Shown here: piece by piece, positions 26,101 through 35,483 of the stretch
Layout of the letters: every line of letters begins with the position of its first letter
Position numbering within the stretch: the stretch's first letter is position 1
Source of the DNA: UBA8401 sp964596155
GTDB lineage: Bacteria > Bacteroidota > Ignavibacteria > UBA10030 > UBA8401
Length of the DNA stretch: 64,000 nucleotides
Direction of reading: 5' to 3'
Assembly (NCBI GenBank): GCA_964596155.1
Contig: CAZQSI010000007.1
Coordinates: 1 to 64,000 of the forward strand
The notes under the pieces: generated by a model
Told to the model about the DNA's origin: nothing
Database searches by the model: none
What the model saw: only the letters and a program-made list of their open reading frames with translations
Program-made: the position numbers and the translations under genes

Positions 26101-27465
26101 ATGACTCAGGAAGAATATCGGCGTCTTATCGAACAGAGTACCGCCTCCCAGTTTGCGTTTCGCGACCGCTGGGAAGCAATGGAAAATGATCCCGCGATGT
26201 CCATCGACCCCGAACGCTCCGGCAGGATTCTCTCCGATGTAGCAAAGCGTTTGAACGACAACTATCCATTCTTTCACCCGCGGTACGCGGGACAGATGAT
26301 TAAACCTCCCCATCCGATTGCGATCGCCGCATATTTGCTGGCGATGCAGATCAATCCGAACAATCACGCATTGGACGGCGGACCGGCAACCGCTGCCATG
26401 GAACTCGAAGCGGTCGCTTCAATCGCCGGCATGTTCGGAATGCAGGAACACCTCGGACATTTGACATCAAGCGGCACGATTGCAAATCTGGAAGCATTGT
26501 GGGTCGCGCGTTCGCTGCATCCAAAAAAGAAGATCGCATTTTCACCCAATGCACATTATACACACAGCCGGATGTGTAATGTTATCAACACTGAATCCCG
26601 GACGGTGGATACCGGCAGTCTCGAACATTTGGAAACGGAATTTAAAAAAGGTGACATCGGCACGCTTGTCGTGACAATCGGAACAACAGGCACCGGCGCG
26701 GTCGAACCGCTTGACGCAATATTGCCGCTCGCAAAAAAATATGGTGTGCGGATTCATGCCGATTGCGCTTATGGAGGATTTTTCACCATTCTTGCCCGTG
26801 CCGAACAACCTGTGATAGCGCCCGGACCATTTTTATCCCTGCATCAATGTGACAGCATTGTCATCGATCCGCATAAGCACGGGCTGCAGCCGTACGGATG
26901 CGGTTGTGTGATTTTCGCTGATCCCTCCGTGGGGACGCTGTATAAACATGATTCGCCCTATACCTATTTCACATCGTCATCGCTCCATCTCGGAGAAATA
27001 TCGCTCGAATGTTCGCGTGCCGGCGCCTCTGCAGCAGCTCTCTGGGCAACGCTTCAATATTTGCCGCTTTTGCCCGAAAAAGGATTCGGACCGATACTGA
27101 CGAGGACACGGCATGCTGCCGTATCATTCAGCGGATTATTGAAACAGCATCCTCAGTTGAAAATGTTCTGCGATCCGGATCTTGACATCGTCACATATTT
27201 CCCTCAACCCAAACAATTCTCGGCATCCGGTGTTTCGGCTGCTTCCCGAACAATTTTTGAAGAGGGGATGAAGCGGACGGATGCGCCGCTCTTCGTAGCC
27301 ACACTCAATGTTGAATCGGAGCTGATTCAGAGAAACAATCCAACATTTATCGCAGACGCTCCGTCGACGGTGATACTCCGCTCCGTGCTGATGAAGCCTG
27401 AACATGACTCATTTGTCCCGCAGTTTATTGACGAACTGGCAGCGTTATCAAACACCGTTGTTTGA
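26101..27465 (+). CDS. PLP-dependent group II decarboxylase family protein
   Basis: 454 residues. It has the fold-type I landmarks of group II decarboxylases: LTSSGTIANLEALWVAR near residue 120, HADCAYGG with the PLP-contacting Asp, and the Schiff-base lysine K259 in VIDPHKHGLQPYGCG. NPNNHALDGGPATAAMELEAV is the substrate-side region near residue 85. Relatives act on glutamate, tyrosine, aromatic amino acids or diaminobutyrate, but others are aminotransferases or lyases. I cannot assign the substrate. It has its own strong promoter and no metabolic neighbour. Confidence 0.85.
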   Translation: MTQEEYRRLIEQSTASQFAFRDRWEAMENDPAMSIDPERSGRILSDVAKRLNDNYPFFHPRYAGQMIKPPHPIAIAAYLLAMQINPNNHALDGGPATAAMELEAVASIAGMFGMQEHLGHLTSSGTIANLEALWVARSLHPKKKIAFSPNAHYTHSRMCNVINTESRTVDTGSLEHLETEFKKGDIGTLVVTIGTTGTGAVEPLDAILPLAKKYGVRIHADCAYGGFFTILARAEQPVIAPGPFLSLHQCDSIVIDPHKHGLQPYGCGCVIFADPSVGTLYKHDSPYTYFTSSSLHLGEISLECSRAGASAAALWATLQYLPLLPEKGFGPILTRTRHAAVSFSGLLKQHPQLKMFCDPDLDIVTYFPQPKQFSASGVSAASRTIFEEGMKRTDAPLFVATLNVESELIQRNNPTFIADAPSTVILRSVLMKPEHDSFVPQFIDELAALSNTVV

Positions 27466-27560
27466 TGACCGGATGGAACAAAGCCCTTCCTGCCGGTGTT
27501 ATAGTCCCACTTAATTTAATGATGTTTAATCCCCATAATTCGAAATGTGAAATAAAAATA

Positions 27561-29855
27561 ATGACAAAATTTAAGTGCGTTGCCATCGCAGCTTTGTTTA
27601 TCGTTACTCTTCCCCTTATCCATGCGCAGGAGGCTGAAATAAAAACCGGTTCCGTCACGGGACAGGTAAAACAATATTCGACAAAAGAACCTGTCATCAG
27701 TGCTTCCGTGCTCCTGATGGGCACGACACTCGGCGCTGCCACCGATCTCAATGGTCGTTTCACAATACCGAATGTTCCCGTCGGCACGTACAATGTCCGG
27801 ATCAGCACCGTCGGATATCAGCCGATGGTCAAAACTGATGTTGTCGTTTCAGTCGGCAAACCTGCCACTCTGCTTGCAGAATTAATGGAATCGGCTGTTG
27901 AATTGGAAGGTGTCACTGTCTCCACGGAATATTTTCAGAAAACTCCCGATGCTCCCATCAGCGTGCAGATTCTCGGTGCGGAAGAGATCCGAAGATTACC
28001 GGGAGGATTGGAGGATGTGCTCCGGGCAGTAGCCATTTTTCCGGGCGTTGCCCAGGTTGAGAACGGACGGAATGATCTTATCGTCCGGGGCGGCGCACCG
28101 TCGGAAAATTTATTCGTCGTTGATAATATTGAAGTAGCAAACATCAATCATTTCGGAACACAGGGCGCCGGGGGCGGACCGCTTAGTTTCATCAACCTTG
28201 ATTTTGTGGACCAGACAACGTTTAAAAGCGGTGGATTCGGAACCAGATACGGCGATAAACTCTCCTCCGTGCTCACGATTGATCTAAAGGAGGGACGGCA
28301 GGACAGGTTGGGCGGTAAAGCAACAATTTCTGCCTCACAATTCGGTCTGAATCTCGAAGGTCCGGTCGAATCGAAAGGATCGTTTCTCTTTTCGGCACGG
28401 AGAAGCTATCTCGATTTCATTTTTAAAGCAGCAGGCTTCGGCTTTGTTCCTGAATATTGGGATTTTTTAACTAAAGTGGACTACGAACTTTCACCCAAAG
28501 ATAAAATTAACATCCTCGGCATTGTTGCTCTTGACAATGTAAAACTGTTCAACGATACCGAGGACAAGCGATTTTCAAATTCCCGCATTTTATCCAGCGA
28601 TCAGGATCAGTTCATCGGAGGAATTTCATGGAGGCATTTGCTGGACAAAGGATTTTCCACGGTCACGCTGAGTCAGACCTATTATGGATTCCGCTATCAA
28701 CAAAATGACAGCCTGCTGGCACCGATTTTCAGAAGCAATTCAGACGAATATGAAACAACTCTGCGCGGAGACGTTGTTCTGCAGTTGAGCAAAGAAACGG
28801 AATTATCGTTCGGTGCATCGGGTAAATTCGTCAATTTCACATCCAATATTATTCTTCCTTCCTTCTGGACAAATTTCGGTCAGAATTTGTCCGTGAATGC
28901 GACTCTCGATACTACAGCGGTGAAATCTTCCGGCTATGTTCAGATTTCTCAGTTGCTGACAAATGATGTCCGTGCAACGGTCGGCGGAAGAATTGATTAT
29001 TTTAATCTGATTAATTCTCCTGTTGTGTTCTCTCCCCGATTTTTATTGGCATACTCGCTTTCTCCGCTCCTCACAGTAACAGGAAGCATCGGATCATATC
29101 ATCAGGCGCCGTCATACATCTGGCTCGTTGCAAATCCGGCAAATCGCAATCTCCGGTATGTTAATGTCAACCAATATATCCTCGGCATTGATTACGTGCT
29201 CCGGTATGATATCAAAGTAACACTGGAAGGATACACGAAACAATATTCCGATTATCCTGCCAGTATCGTCCGGCCGTATCTTGTTCTCTCCAATTCGAGC
29301 GGATTCGGCGGCTCACAGGAAGGTTTCGCATCGTTCGGACTCGATCCGCTGGTAAGTTCGGGTGCCGGTGCATCGCGCGGCATTGAACTGCTTGTGCAGA
29401 AAAAATTATCGGATGTTCCATGTTACGGTTTGGTCAGTCTGTCTCTCAACGAATCCCGATTCAAGGCACTCGACGGTGTGGAACGCTCATTCTCCTACGA
29501 TCAGCGGTGGATTGTGAATGTCGGTGGTGGATATATACTGGATGAAGCGTGGGAATTCAGCGGCAAATTCCGATTTGCCACAGGACGGCCGTACACGCCG
29601 TACAATGCCGACGGCACACAAAATACCGCACAGTATAATTCATCCCGTATCGGGGCAAATCACAGTCTCGATCTGCGCGTGGACCGCCGCTGGAACTTCG
29701 ACCGGTGGAATCTTATAACGTATATCGACGTGCAGAACGTGTATAACCGAAAATTCATCGGCATTCCGATCTTCGATGAACGGACTCAAAAAGTGAAGCA
29801 GTCCGAAAGCGGTATCGGTCTTCTTCCCTCCATCGGTGTCAGCGCCGAATTTTAA
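27561..29855 (+). CDS. TonB-dependent outer-membrane receptor with carboxypeptidase-like N-domain
   Basis: 764 residues from ATG 27561, chosen because MTKFKCVAIAALFIVTLPLIHA is a signal peptide; the frame is open further upstream to 27462. A carboxypeptidase-regulatory-like domain (about 28-115, GSVTGQVKQYSTKEPVISASV) is followed by the plug (about 125-235, with LIVRGGAPSENLFVVDNIEV) and a beta-barrel to the C-terminal Phe. The plug is of the type seen in Bacteroidota surface receptors. The ligand is unknown. No SusD-like partner is adjacent, so it is not a glycan-type SusCD pair. Confidence 0.9.
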   Translation: MTKFKCVAIAALFIVTLPLIHAQEAEIKTGSVTGQVKQYSTKEPVISASVLLMGTTLGAATDLNGRFTIPNVPVGTYNVRISTVGYQPMVKTDVVVSVGKPATLLAELMESAVELEGVTVSTEYFQKTPDAPISVQILGAEEIRRLPGGLEDVLRAVAIFPGVAQVENGRNDLIVRGGAPSENLFVVDNIEVANINHFGTQGAGGGPLSFINLDFVDQTTFKSGGFGTRYGDKLSSVLTIDLKEGRQDRLGGKATISASQFGLNLEGPVESKGSFLFSARRSYLDFIFKAAGFGFVPEYWDFLTKVDYELSPKDKINILGIVALDNVKLFNDTEDKRFSNSRILSSDQDQFIGGISWRHLLDKGFSTVTLSQTYYGFRYQQNDSLLAPIFRSNSDEYETTLRGDVVLQLSKETELSFGASGKFVNFTSNIILPSFWTNFGQNLSVNATLDTTAVKSSGYVQISQLLTNDVRATVGGRIDYFNLINSPVVFSPRFLLAYSLSPLLTVTGSIGSYHQAPSYIWLVANPANRNLRYVNVNQYILGIDYVLRYDIKVTLEGYTKQYSDYPASIVRPYLVLSNSSGFGGSQEGFASFGLDPLVSSGAGASRGIELLVQKKLSDVPCYGLVSLSLNESRFKALDGVERSFSYDQRWIVNVGGGYILDEAWEFSGKFRFATGRPYTPYNADGTQNTAQYNSSRIGANHSLDLRVDRRWNFDRWNLITYIDVQNVYNRKFIGIPIFDERTQKVKQSESGIGLLPSIGVSAEF

Positions 29856-29860
29856 AAACA

Positions 29861-29889
29861 AAAAATCCTGCCAACCGCAGGATTTTTTT
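29861..29889 (+). terminator. Terminator, probably bidirectional
   Basis: AAATCCTGC / GCAGGATTT stem with a five-base loop, a run of T on the right and a run of A on the left. It lies between the receptor (+) and the convergent permease (-) and could serve both. Confidence 0.8.
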
Positions 29890-29911
29890 TGTTTTTATAT
29901 GTATCAATTTG

Positions 29912-31189
29912 TTATTCGAAGCGAAGTGCTTCAATTGGATCCAGGTTCGCCGCTTTCCATGCAGGATACACGCCGAAGACAATTCCGATAAACGAACAGA
30001 AAATCAATGCCGTAATATTCATTTGCAGTGCTGTAAAATCAATAAACGGCGTCTGAAGAATCGCCACCGCATTATTCCACGGATAGATGGGCGGAGCTTC
30101 CAGCAGCAGCGAGACGATATTTCCCATAATTGAACCGCTCACAATGCCGATCACCCCTCCGATCTGAGAAAACACCACCGACTCAGTCAAAAATTGTGAT
30201 AATACGTTGCTCTTTGTGGCGCCGAGCGCTTTTCGAATGCCGATCTCTTTTGTCCGCTCGGTGACCGAGACGAGCATGATGTTCATAATGCCGACGCCGG
30301 CAGCCAGCAGTGCAATGCAGGCAATTCCCAATGCGCCGATTTTGATCATAAACGTTGTCTCGTTGAACTGCGCAATGACGGTTTCGTTGGAAAATATTTC
30401 GAAGTCATCCGGCTCGCCGGGAGGAACCTGACGGATCACACGAAGGACGCTGCGGGAATATTCCAGCACATCGTTATAACTTTTCTGATCGCGGGCGGTC
30501 ACCATGATATTGACGGAGCGTTCTTTGCCGTAAATATTCATATGAGTGGTAATGGGAATAATGACGATGTTGCCCTGGTTCCCGCCAAGCACGGATCCTT
30601 TGTCCTCCAGCGTACCGATCACTTTAAATTGATTGCCGTCCACACGGATCAATTCTCCTATCGGATCGCCGTACGGAAATAATTTTTTAATAACATCGGA
30701 ACCGATCACCGCCACATTGGCGGCGGACTGCACCTCCTGATTATTAAACGATCGTCCGAATTCCACGTCCCAATTATTCGTCGCCAGTCCGTCCACCGAT
30801 TCGCCTGCAATTTGAACGCTCGGATTTGTTTTTAAATTCTTGTAGGAAACAATTTTACCGAACATCCACAGCTCAAGACCGACGTGCTTTGCCAGATTCA
30901 TCCGTTCGTAGAATAACTCCGCCTGGTCATACGAAATATCTTTTCTGTTCCGGAACCGCCACCGCTCGTTTCTGCCGAAGTTGCCTGTCGGATATTTCTG
31001 TATCTGGAATGTATTCGCGCCAAGCTGACTCACCCCGGATTCGATGGCGTTTTGCAGAACACCCATCGCCGTCATCACGCCGATAATTGAAAACACACCG
31101 ACCCCGATGCCGAGCAGCGTCAACACAGACCGGAGCTTGTTTACGCGAATTGCGTTCAACGCCATTCCTATACTTTCCTGAAGTTGCAT
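29912..31189 (-). CDS. MacB-type ABC transporter permease (second permease)
   Basis: 425 residues. One N-terminal helix (about 17-40, RSVLTLLGIGVGVFSIIGVM) is followed by a large periplasmic MacB-PCD domain (about 45-280) and three C-terminal FtsX-type helices, with the cytosolic coupling motif ERTKEIGIRKALGAT. This is the MacB/LolE-like layout without a fused ATPase. ATG 31189 has GAGGAG upstream. It pairs with the next permease, from which it differs in the periplasmic domain, so the transporter is likely a heterodimer. Confidence 0.92.
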   Translation of the reverse strand: MQLQESIGMALNAIRVNKLRSVLTLLGIGVGVFSIIGVMTAMGVLQNAIESGVSQLGANTFQIQKYPTGNFGRNERWRFRNRKDISYDQAELFYERMNLAKHVGLELWMFGKIVSYKNLKTNPSVQIAGESVDGLATNNWDVEFGRSFNNQEVQSAANVAVIGSDVIKKLFPYGDPIGELIRVDGNQFKVIGTLEDKGSVLGGNQGNIVIIPITTHMNIYGKERSVNIMVTARDQKSYNDVLEYSRSVLRVIRQVPPGEPDDFEIFSNETVIAQFNETTFMIKIGALGIACIALLAAGVGIMNIMLVSVTERTKEIGIRKALGATKSNVLSQFLTESVVFSQIGGVIGIVSGSIMGNIVSLLLEAPPIYPWNNAVAILQTPFIDFTALQMNITALIFCSFIGIVFGVYPAWKAANLDPIEALRFE

Positions 31190-31204
31190 TCGTGCTCTCC
31201 TCTG

Positions 31205-32440
31205 TTATTCGTGCCGCAGCGCTTCTACCGGATCCATTTTTGAAGCGCGGTTTGCCGGAAGAAATCCGGAGACAACACCGACCAGTACCGAAATAAACAA
31301 GGCAATGCCGACAACGGACAGCGGCATGGAGGTTGGCAGCACCTGATCGATGAGAAGACTGAGCGGGAACGAAATGATAATTCCGATAATACCCCCGAGC
31401 AATGCAAGGGCTGCGGCTTCAATTAAAAATTGAAAGAGAATCGTCGAGCGCTTGGCGCCGATTGCTTTCCTGATTCCGATTTCCTTGGTTCGCTCCGTCA
31501 CCGAAACGAACATAATGTTCATAATGCCGATGGCCCCCACAAAGAGGGAGAGCGCAGTAATAAACAACCCGATCCCGGCAATCACCCCGCCGATTTGATT
31601 GAATGTCTGGATAAACATTTCCTGCTGATTGATCGCAAAATCATCCTTCTCTCCCGGTTTCACGCCGCGCACCTTCCGGAGAATGCCGCGCAGTTCTTCC
31701 TTTGTATTGTCGAGATCGTTGATGTCGGCAGCCTTCACATGAATATCCATTCCCCGGCGGCGGTTGGAAAATTTCTGGAGAAAATTGGTGATCGGAATTA
31801 TGGCTCTGTTATCCATATCCATACCGAGAAAATTTCCCTGCTTTGCAACGACACCGACCACTTTAAAAGAATGCGATCCGATCTTCACATTTTTTCCGAG
31901 CGGCGTTTCATTCGGAAAGAGCGTTTCGGCCACTGTATATCCGAGCACAGCGACCGGCCGGTCGCCGTTTGATTCGGCCTGGTTGAAAAATCGTCCCATC
32001 TCAAGATTAAGTCCGGCGACATCGACATATTGATCGTTTGCACCGATCACGATGATGCCGTCCGACGTATTACTTTTATATTTTATCGGTCTCCGGGTTC
32101 CCGTGACAGGACTTACTGCTGCCAGCGTCGTTCCCTGATCCCTCACGGCACGAAACTGTTTCAGGTCGATATCCTTACGGTTTCGCGACGCAAAAAAATC
32201 TTCCTGGCTGGAAAACCATGAAAATTTTTGTACAAACAGTACGTCTGCGCCGATCTTGGACACCATCTCGTCAAATGCCCTGCTCATTCCCTCAATCGCG
32301 GTCCCCATCAGCGTGACCGAAACGATACCGATGACGATGCCGAGCGTGGTAAGGACTGAGCGCATCTTATTCGCGAGAATCGCCTGAAATGAGATGCCGA
32401 GACCTTCTTTTATTTCATATGCAAAATCAGTCAGCTTCAT
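31205..32440 (-). CDS. MacB-type ABC transporter permease (first permease)
   Basis: 411 residues with the same MacB layout: N-terminal helix (MRSVLTTLGIVIGIVSVTLMG), periplasmic domain, then three FtsX helices and the coupling helix ERTKEIGIRKAIGAK. The paralogue downstream keeps this coupling motif but differs elsewhere. It starts 24 bases after the ATPase gene and ends 15 bases before the second permease. It probably transmits ATP-driven movement to the periplasmic adaptor. Confidence 0.92.
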   Translation of the reverse strand: MKLTDFAYEIKEGLGISFQAILANKMRSVLTTLGIVIGIVSVTLMGTAIEGMSRAFDEMVSKIGADVLFVQKFSWFSSQEDFFASRNRKDIDLKQFRAVRDQGTTLAAVSPVTGTRRPIKYKSNTSDGIIVIGANDQYVDVAGLNLEMGRFFNQAESNGDRPVAVLGYTVAETLFPNETPLGKNVKIGSHSFKVVGVVAKQGNFLGMDMDNRAIIPITNFLQKFSNRRRGMDIHVKAADINDLDNTKEELRGILRKVRGVKPGEKDDFAINQQEMFIQTFNQIGGVIAGIGLFITALSLFVGAIGIMNIMFVSVTERTKEIGIRKAIGAKRSTILFQFLIEAAALALLGGIIGIIISFPLSLLIDQVLPTSMPLSVVGIALFISVLVGVVSGFLPANRASKMDPVEALRHE

Positions 32441-32464
32441 ATGCTACCTTTTACCTGCCGGCGT

Positions 32465-33178
32465 TCATGATTGAACTGCTGGAATCATTCTCTCCTCAAC
32501 AACCGTATCGCTTTCCACCAGACCGTCGCGGACACGGATGATCCGATGAGCATGACGCGCTATGTCTTCTTCATGCGTCACCAAAATAATCGTGTTTCCC
32601 TGCGAGTGAAGTTCGTCGAACAGCGCCATGATTTCGACTCCCGTTTTGGAGTCAAGATTTCCTGTCGGTTCGTCTGCAAGAATGATCGACGGTTTCGTTA
32701 CCAACGCTCTCGCAATCGCCACGCGCTGGCGCTGTCCGCCGGAAAGTTCGTTCGGTTTATGGTGCATTCTATCGCTCAATTTCACATGCCCCAATGCTTC
32801 CTCTGCCATCTGTTTCCGTTCGGATTTCTTCATACCGGAATAAATCAACGGAAGTTCCACATTGTGGAGCGCATCCGATCGGGCAAGGAGGTTGAACGTT
32901 TGAAACACGAAGCCGATTTCTTTGTTTCTGATCTTCGCGAGTTCATTATCGTTCATATCGCTGACATTCACGCCGTTGAATTCGTACAATCCCGATGTGG
33001 GAGTATCAAGGCAGCCGATCACGTTCATCAACGTCGACTTTCCGGAACCGGAAGGACCCATAATCGCAACATACTCGTTTTTAAAGATCTTCACCGAGAC
33101 GTCGACCAGAGCATGAACTTCGACCGTTCCCATGACATACGTTTTTTTGATGTTTTGAATATTGATGACTGGCTGCAT
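32465..33178 (-). CDS. MacB/LolD-type ABC transporter ATPase
   Basis: 237 residues from ATG 33178. The start is decided by AAGGA five bases upstream; an ATG at 33199 would overlap the preceding gene, and longer forms are less likely. Walker A is GPSGSGKST (41-49). The signature LSGGQRQRVAIARAL and Walker B IILADEPTGNLD are complete, followed by the H-loop VTHE. It is the separate ATPase of the two-permease exporter. Confidence 0.95.
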   Translation of the reverse strand: MQPVINIQNIKKTYVMGTVEVHALVDVSVKIFKNEYVAIMGPSGSGKSTLMNVIGCLDTPTSGLYEFNGVNVSDMNDNELAKIRNKEIGFVFQTFNLLARSDALHNVELPLIYSGMKKSERKQMAEEALGHVKLSDRMHHKPNELSGGQRQRVAIARALVTKPSIILADEPTGNLDSKTGVEIMALFDELHSQGNTIILVTHEEDIARHAHRIIRVRDGLVESDTVVEERMIPAVQS

Positions 33179-33188
33179 AGGGTCCTTG

Positions 33189-34142
33189 TTATAATTCATT
33201 GATCTTTTTTTTCGCTGCAGCGGATCGCCGTCCCTGCGGTTCAATGGTGACGTACCATTGATATGTTTCCTTTGCTTTTTGTTTCTCTCCCTTCAATTCA
33301 TAACATTCCGCCAGCCCGAAAATCGACGGCGAGAATGTTTTTTCTATGGTAAGCGCCTTCAGATATTTTTCGATCGCCTGATCGAATTTTTTCTCTTCTT
33401 TCAAAACATCGGCATAACTGTCGTACGCATCGGGATTTGCCGGTTCACAATCGATATATTTCTGCATCTGCTTCGCAGCGTCGTCAAATTTCTTTCGATT
33501 CATCTGCAGATACCCTTTTTGCTTATAACCGGCGCCGGCCGTCGGGTCTGCAGCAATCGCACGGTCAATGTACCGTTCGCTCTGCAGCGTATCATTCTTT
33601 ACTCGCATGAAATAACTTGCAAGCAGAAGATTTCCCCGGAGCGGGTCAAGCGCAACTATCTTCGAGGCTTGCTCGTGCGCCTTCTCTTCGGATCCTCCCA
33701 TGATGCCCGGGGCAATAATATAATAGTTAAACAATGCCTGCCGCGCTTCAATGTTCGCCGGATCAAGTTCTACCGCCCGAAGAAATGCATTTTTTACTTT
33801 CGGCGCCAAAAATCCCTGTGATATCACATTGGCTTCACGCGCCTTTAATCCCAGAATCTGGCCGTATGCAACATGGTATTTTGCGCTCCTGTTGTCAAGA
33901 TCCAGCGCTTGTTCAATCGCGTCTTCGGCATCATCAAGTTTTTGCTGACGAAGATGTACCAGCGAAAGGTAATACCATGCCTCCGGGTCTTTCTTATTCT
34001 TCCGAATTGCGGAGGAAAAAAATGTTTCTGCTTCCGCAAATTTTCGCTCATTCAGCAGCCGGATGCCGGTACTGTCCGTCTGCGCAGCTGCAACACCAAA
34101 CAACACGCCCATGAGAAGAAGAATATTTCGTTTGGATGTCAT
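33189..34142 (-). CDS. Exported TPR protein within the MacAB-TolC-like operon
   Basis: 317 residues. A signal peptide (MTSKRNILLLMGVLFGVAAAQ) is followed by about seven TPR units (GIRLLNERKFAEAETFFSSAIRKNKKDPEAW and so on). It lies between the membrane-fusion protein and the ATPase, with 24- and 10-base spacing, so it is probably part of the exporter's function in the periplasm. No such TPR component belongs to the classical MacAB-TolC set. A role in substrate delivery is inference. Confidence 0.82.
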   Translation of the reverse strand: MTSKRNILLLMGVLFGVAAAQTDSTGIRLLNERKFAEAETFFSSAIRKNKKDPEAWYYLSLVHLRQQKLDDAEDAIEQALDLDNRSAKYHVAYGQILGLKAREANVISQGFLAPKVKNAFLRAVELDPANIEARQALFNYYIIAPGIMGGSEEKAHEQASKIVALDPLRGNLLLASYFMRVKNDTLQSERYIDRAIAADPTAGAGYKQKGYLQMNRKKFDDAAKQMQKYIDCEPANPDAYDSYADVLKEEKKFDQAIEKYLKALTIEKTFSPSIFGLAECYELKGEKQKAKETYQWYVTIEPQGRRSAAAKKKINEL

Positions 34143-34166
34143 TGTAGACTTCGTCCGGCGCTGATG

Positions 34167-35462
34167 TTACTTGTTATCCTGTTTACCCATAGCAAACTTG
34201 CCTGAATTTTCAATCTTGACGACCGTTTCATCTTCCAGTTCCCTGTTGATCGCCTTGTAGCTTCCGCTCACAACTTCCGCATCTTCCGACAATCCCGACA
34301 TGATTTCAGCATACGCGTCGTCGTTAATACCGCGCTTCACCGGCACCATTTTTGCTTTACCGTTTTCAACAATGAAAACACATTCTACCGGTTTTTCATT
34401 CCGCGACAGTCCGCCTGAGGCTCCGGCCGGCCGCTGTTCTTCCTCGTCCGGTTTCTCCCCTTCTTTTGGTTTTGGAGCGCGCGTTGTAACGCTTTGAATC
34501 GGCACTGCGATGACATTCTTCTTCGTAGCCGTTTCAATATCAGCAGTCATGGACATGCCGGGACGGAGATCGACATCTTTGTTTAAGATTCGGATTTTTA
34601 CTTCAAAATTCGTCACTTCTTCCTGCGTTCCAAGTCCGCGTGATGTGGCGGTATTGGCAATTTCATACACCCGCCCGACGAATTTTCTGTCCGGATACGC
34701 GTCGATGGTGATGCGGGCGGTATCTCCGATTGAAATCGTAATAATATCATTTTCACCGACATCAACTCTTGCTTCCATCATCGAGAGATCGGCAACGGTC
34801 ATGATCTGCGTTCCTTGTGTAAAACTTGATCCGCTCACCCGTTCGCCGAGCTCAGATAATAATTGGGACACCGTACCATTCATGGGAGAATAGATTGTCG
34901 TCTTAGCAAGACTCTCTTTTGCATCGCGGAGACTCGCCATTGCCTGCTGCACCCCCGCCTGAGCGGATTCCAGCTGGGACTTGGTCGTGTTATAGGTTGT
35001 CTTGATCGCGATATATTCCTGATCGGAAAGGAGTTTCTTTTCGAATAATTCCTGGGCGCGCTTATATTCCGATTCGGCTTTTTCCAACAGTGATTTCTGC
35101 AAATTTAAATTTGCCCGGTTTGAGAGCAACCCTGCTTCGGCGCGGTCTACTTGCGCCTGATACTGGTCCGGCTTGATGCGAACGAGCAGCGTTCCCCGTT
35201 TTACTTTGTCCCCTTCCTTTACGGGAAGGTCTGTGATTTCACCGCTCACTTCCGCGTTGATTTTCACCATTGTTTCCGGCTGAATCTTTCCGGACGCATT
35301 CACCACCTGCGTGATGGTTCTGCGGGTTACTTTCTCTGTCTGTACCGTGACAATATTCTCCTTTTTGCTGCCGAGAACGACCACGAGTATGAGAATCACC
35401 GCAATGACGCCGATTCCTGAAAAAATGAAAATTTTCTTTTTATTTTTCTTGCCATTTGCCAT
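34167..35462 (-). CDS. Membrane-fusion (periplasmic adaptor) protein, MacA/HlyD-like
   Basis: 431 residues. One N-terminal membrane anchor (about 10-28) is followed by a beta-barrel/lipoyl domain (VNASGKIQPETMVKINAEVSGEITDLPVKEGDKVKRGTLL split around a helical hairpin of about 100-180), then further beta domains. The proline-rich, charged segment near residue 335 (PKPKEGEKPDEEEQRPAGA) is an unusual insertion. It bridges the permeases to TolC across the periplasm. Confidence 0.92.
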   Translation of the reverse strand: MANGKKNKKKIFIFSGIGVIAVILILVVVLGSKKENIVTVQTEKVTRRTITQVVNASGKIQPETMVKINAEVSGEITDLPVKEGDKVKRGTLLVRIKPDQYQAQVDRAEAGLLSNRANLNLQKSLLEKAESEYKRAQELFEKKLLSDQEYIAIKTTYNTTKSQLESAQAGVQQAMASLRDAKESLAKTTIYSPMNGTVSQLLSELGERVSGSSFTQGTQIMTVADLSMMEARVDVGENDIITISIGDTARITIDAYPDRKFVGRVYEIANTATSRGLGTQEEVTNFEVKIRILNKDVDLRPGMSMTADIETATKKNVIAVPIQSVTTRAPKPKEGEKPDEEEQRPAGASGGLSRNEKPVECVFIVENGKAKMVPVKRGINDDAYAEIMSGLSEDAEVVSGSYKAINRELEDETVVKIENSGKFAMGKQDNK

Positions 35463-35483
35463 AGCTGCTCCGTTGTTATATAA

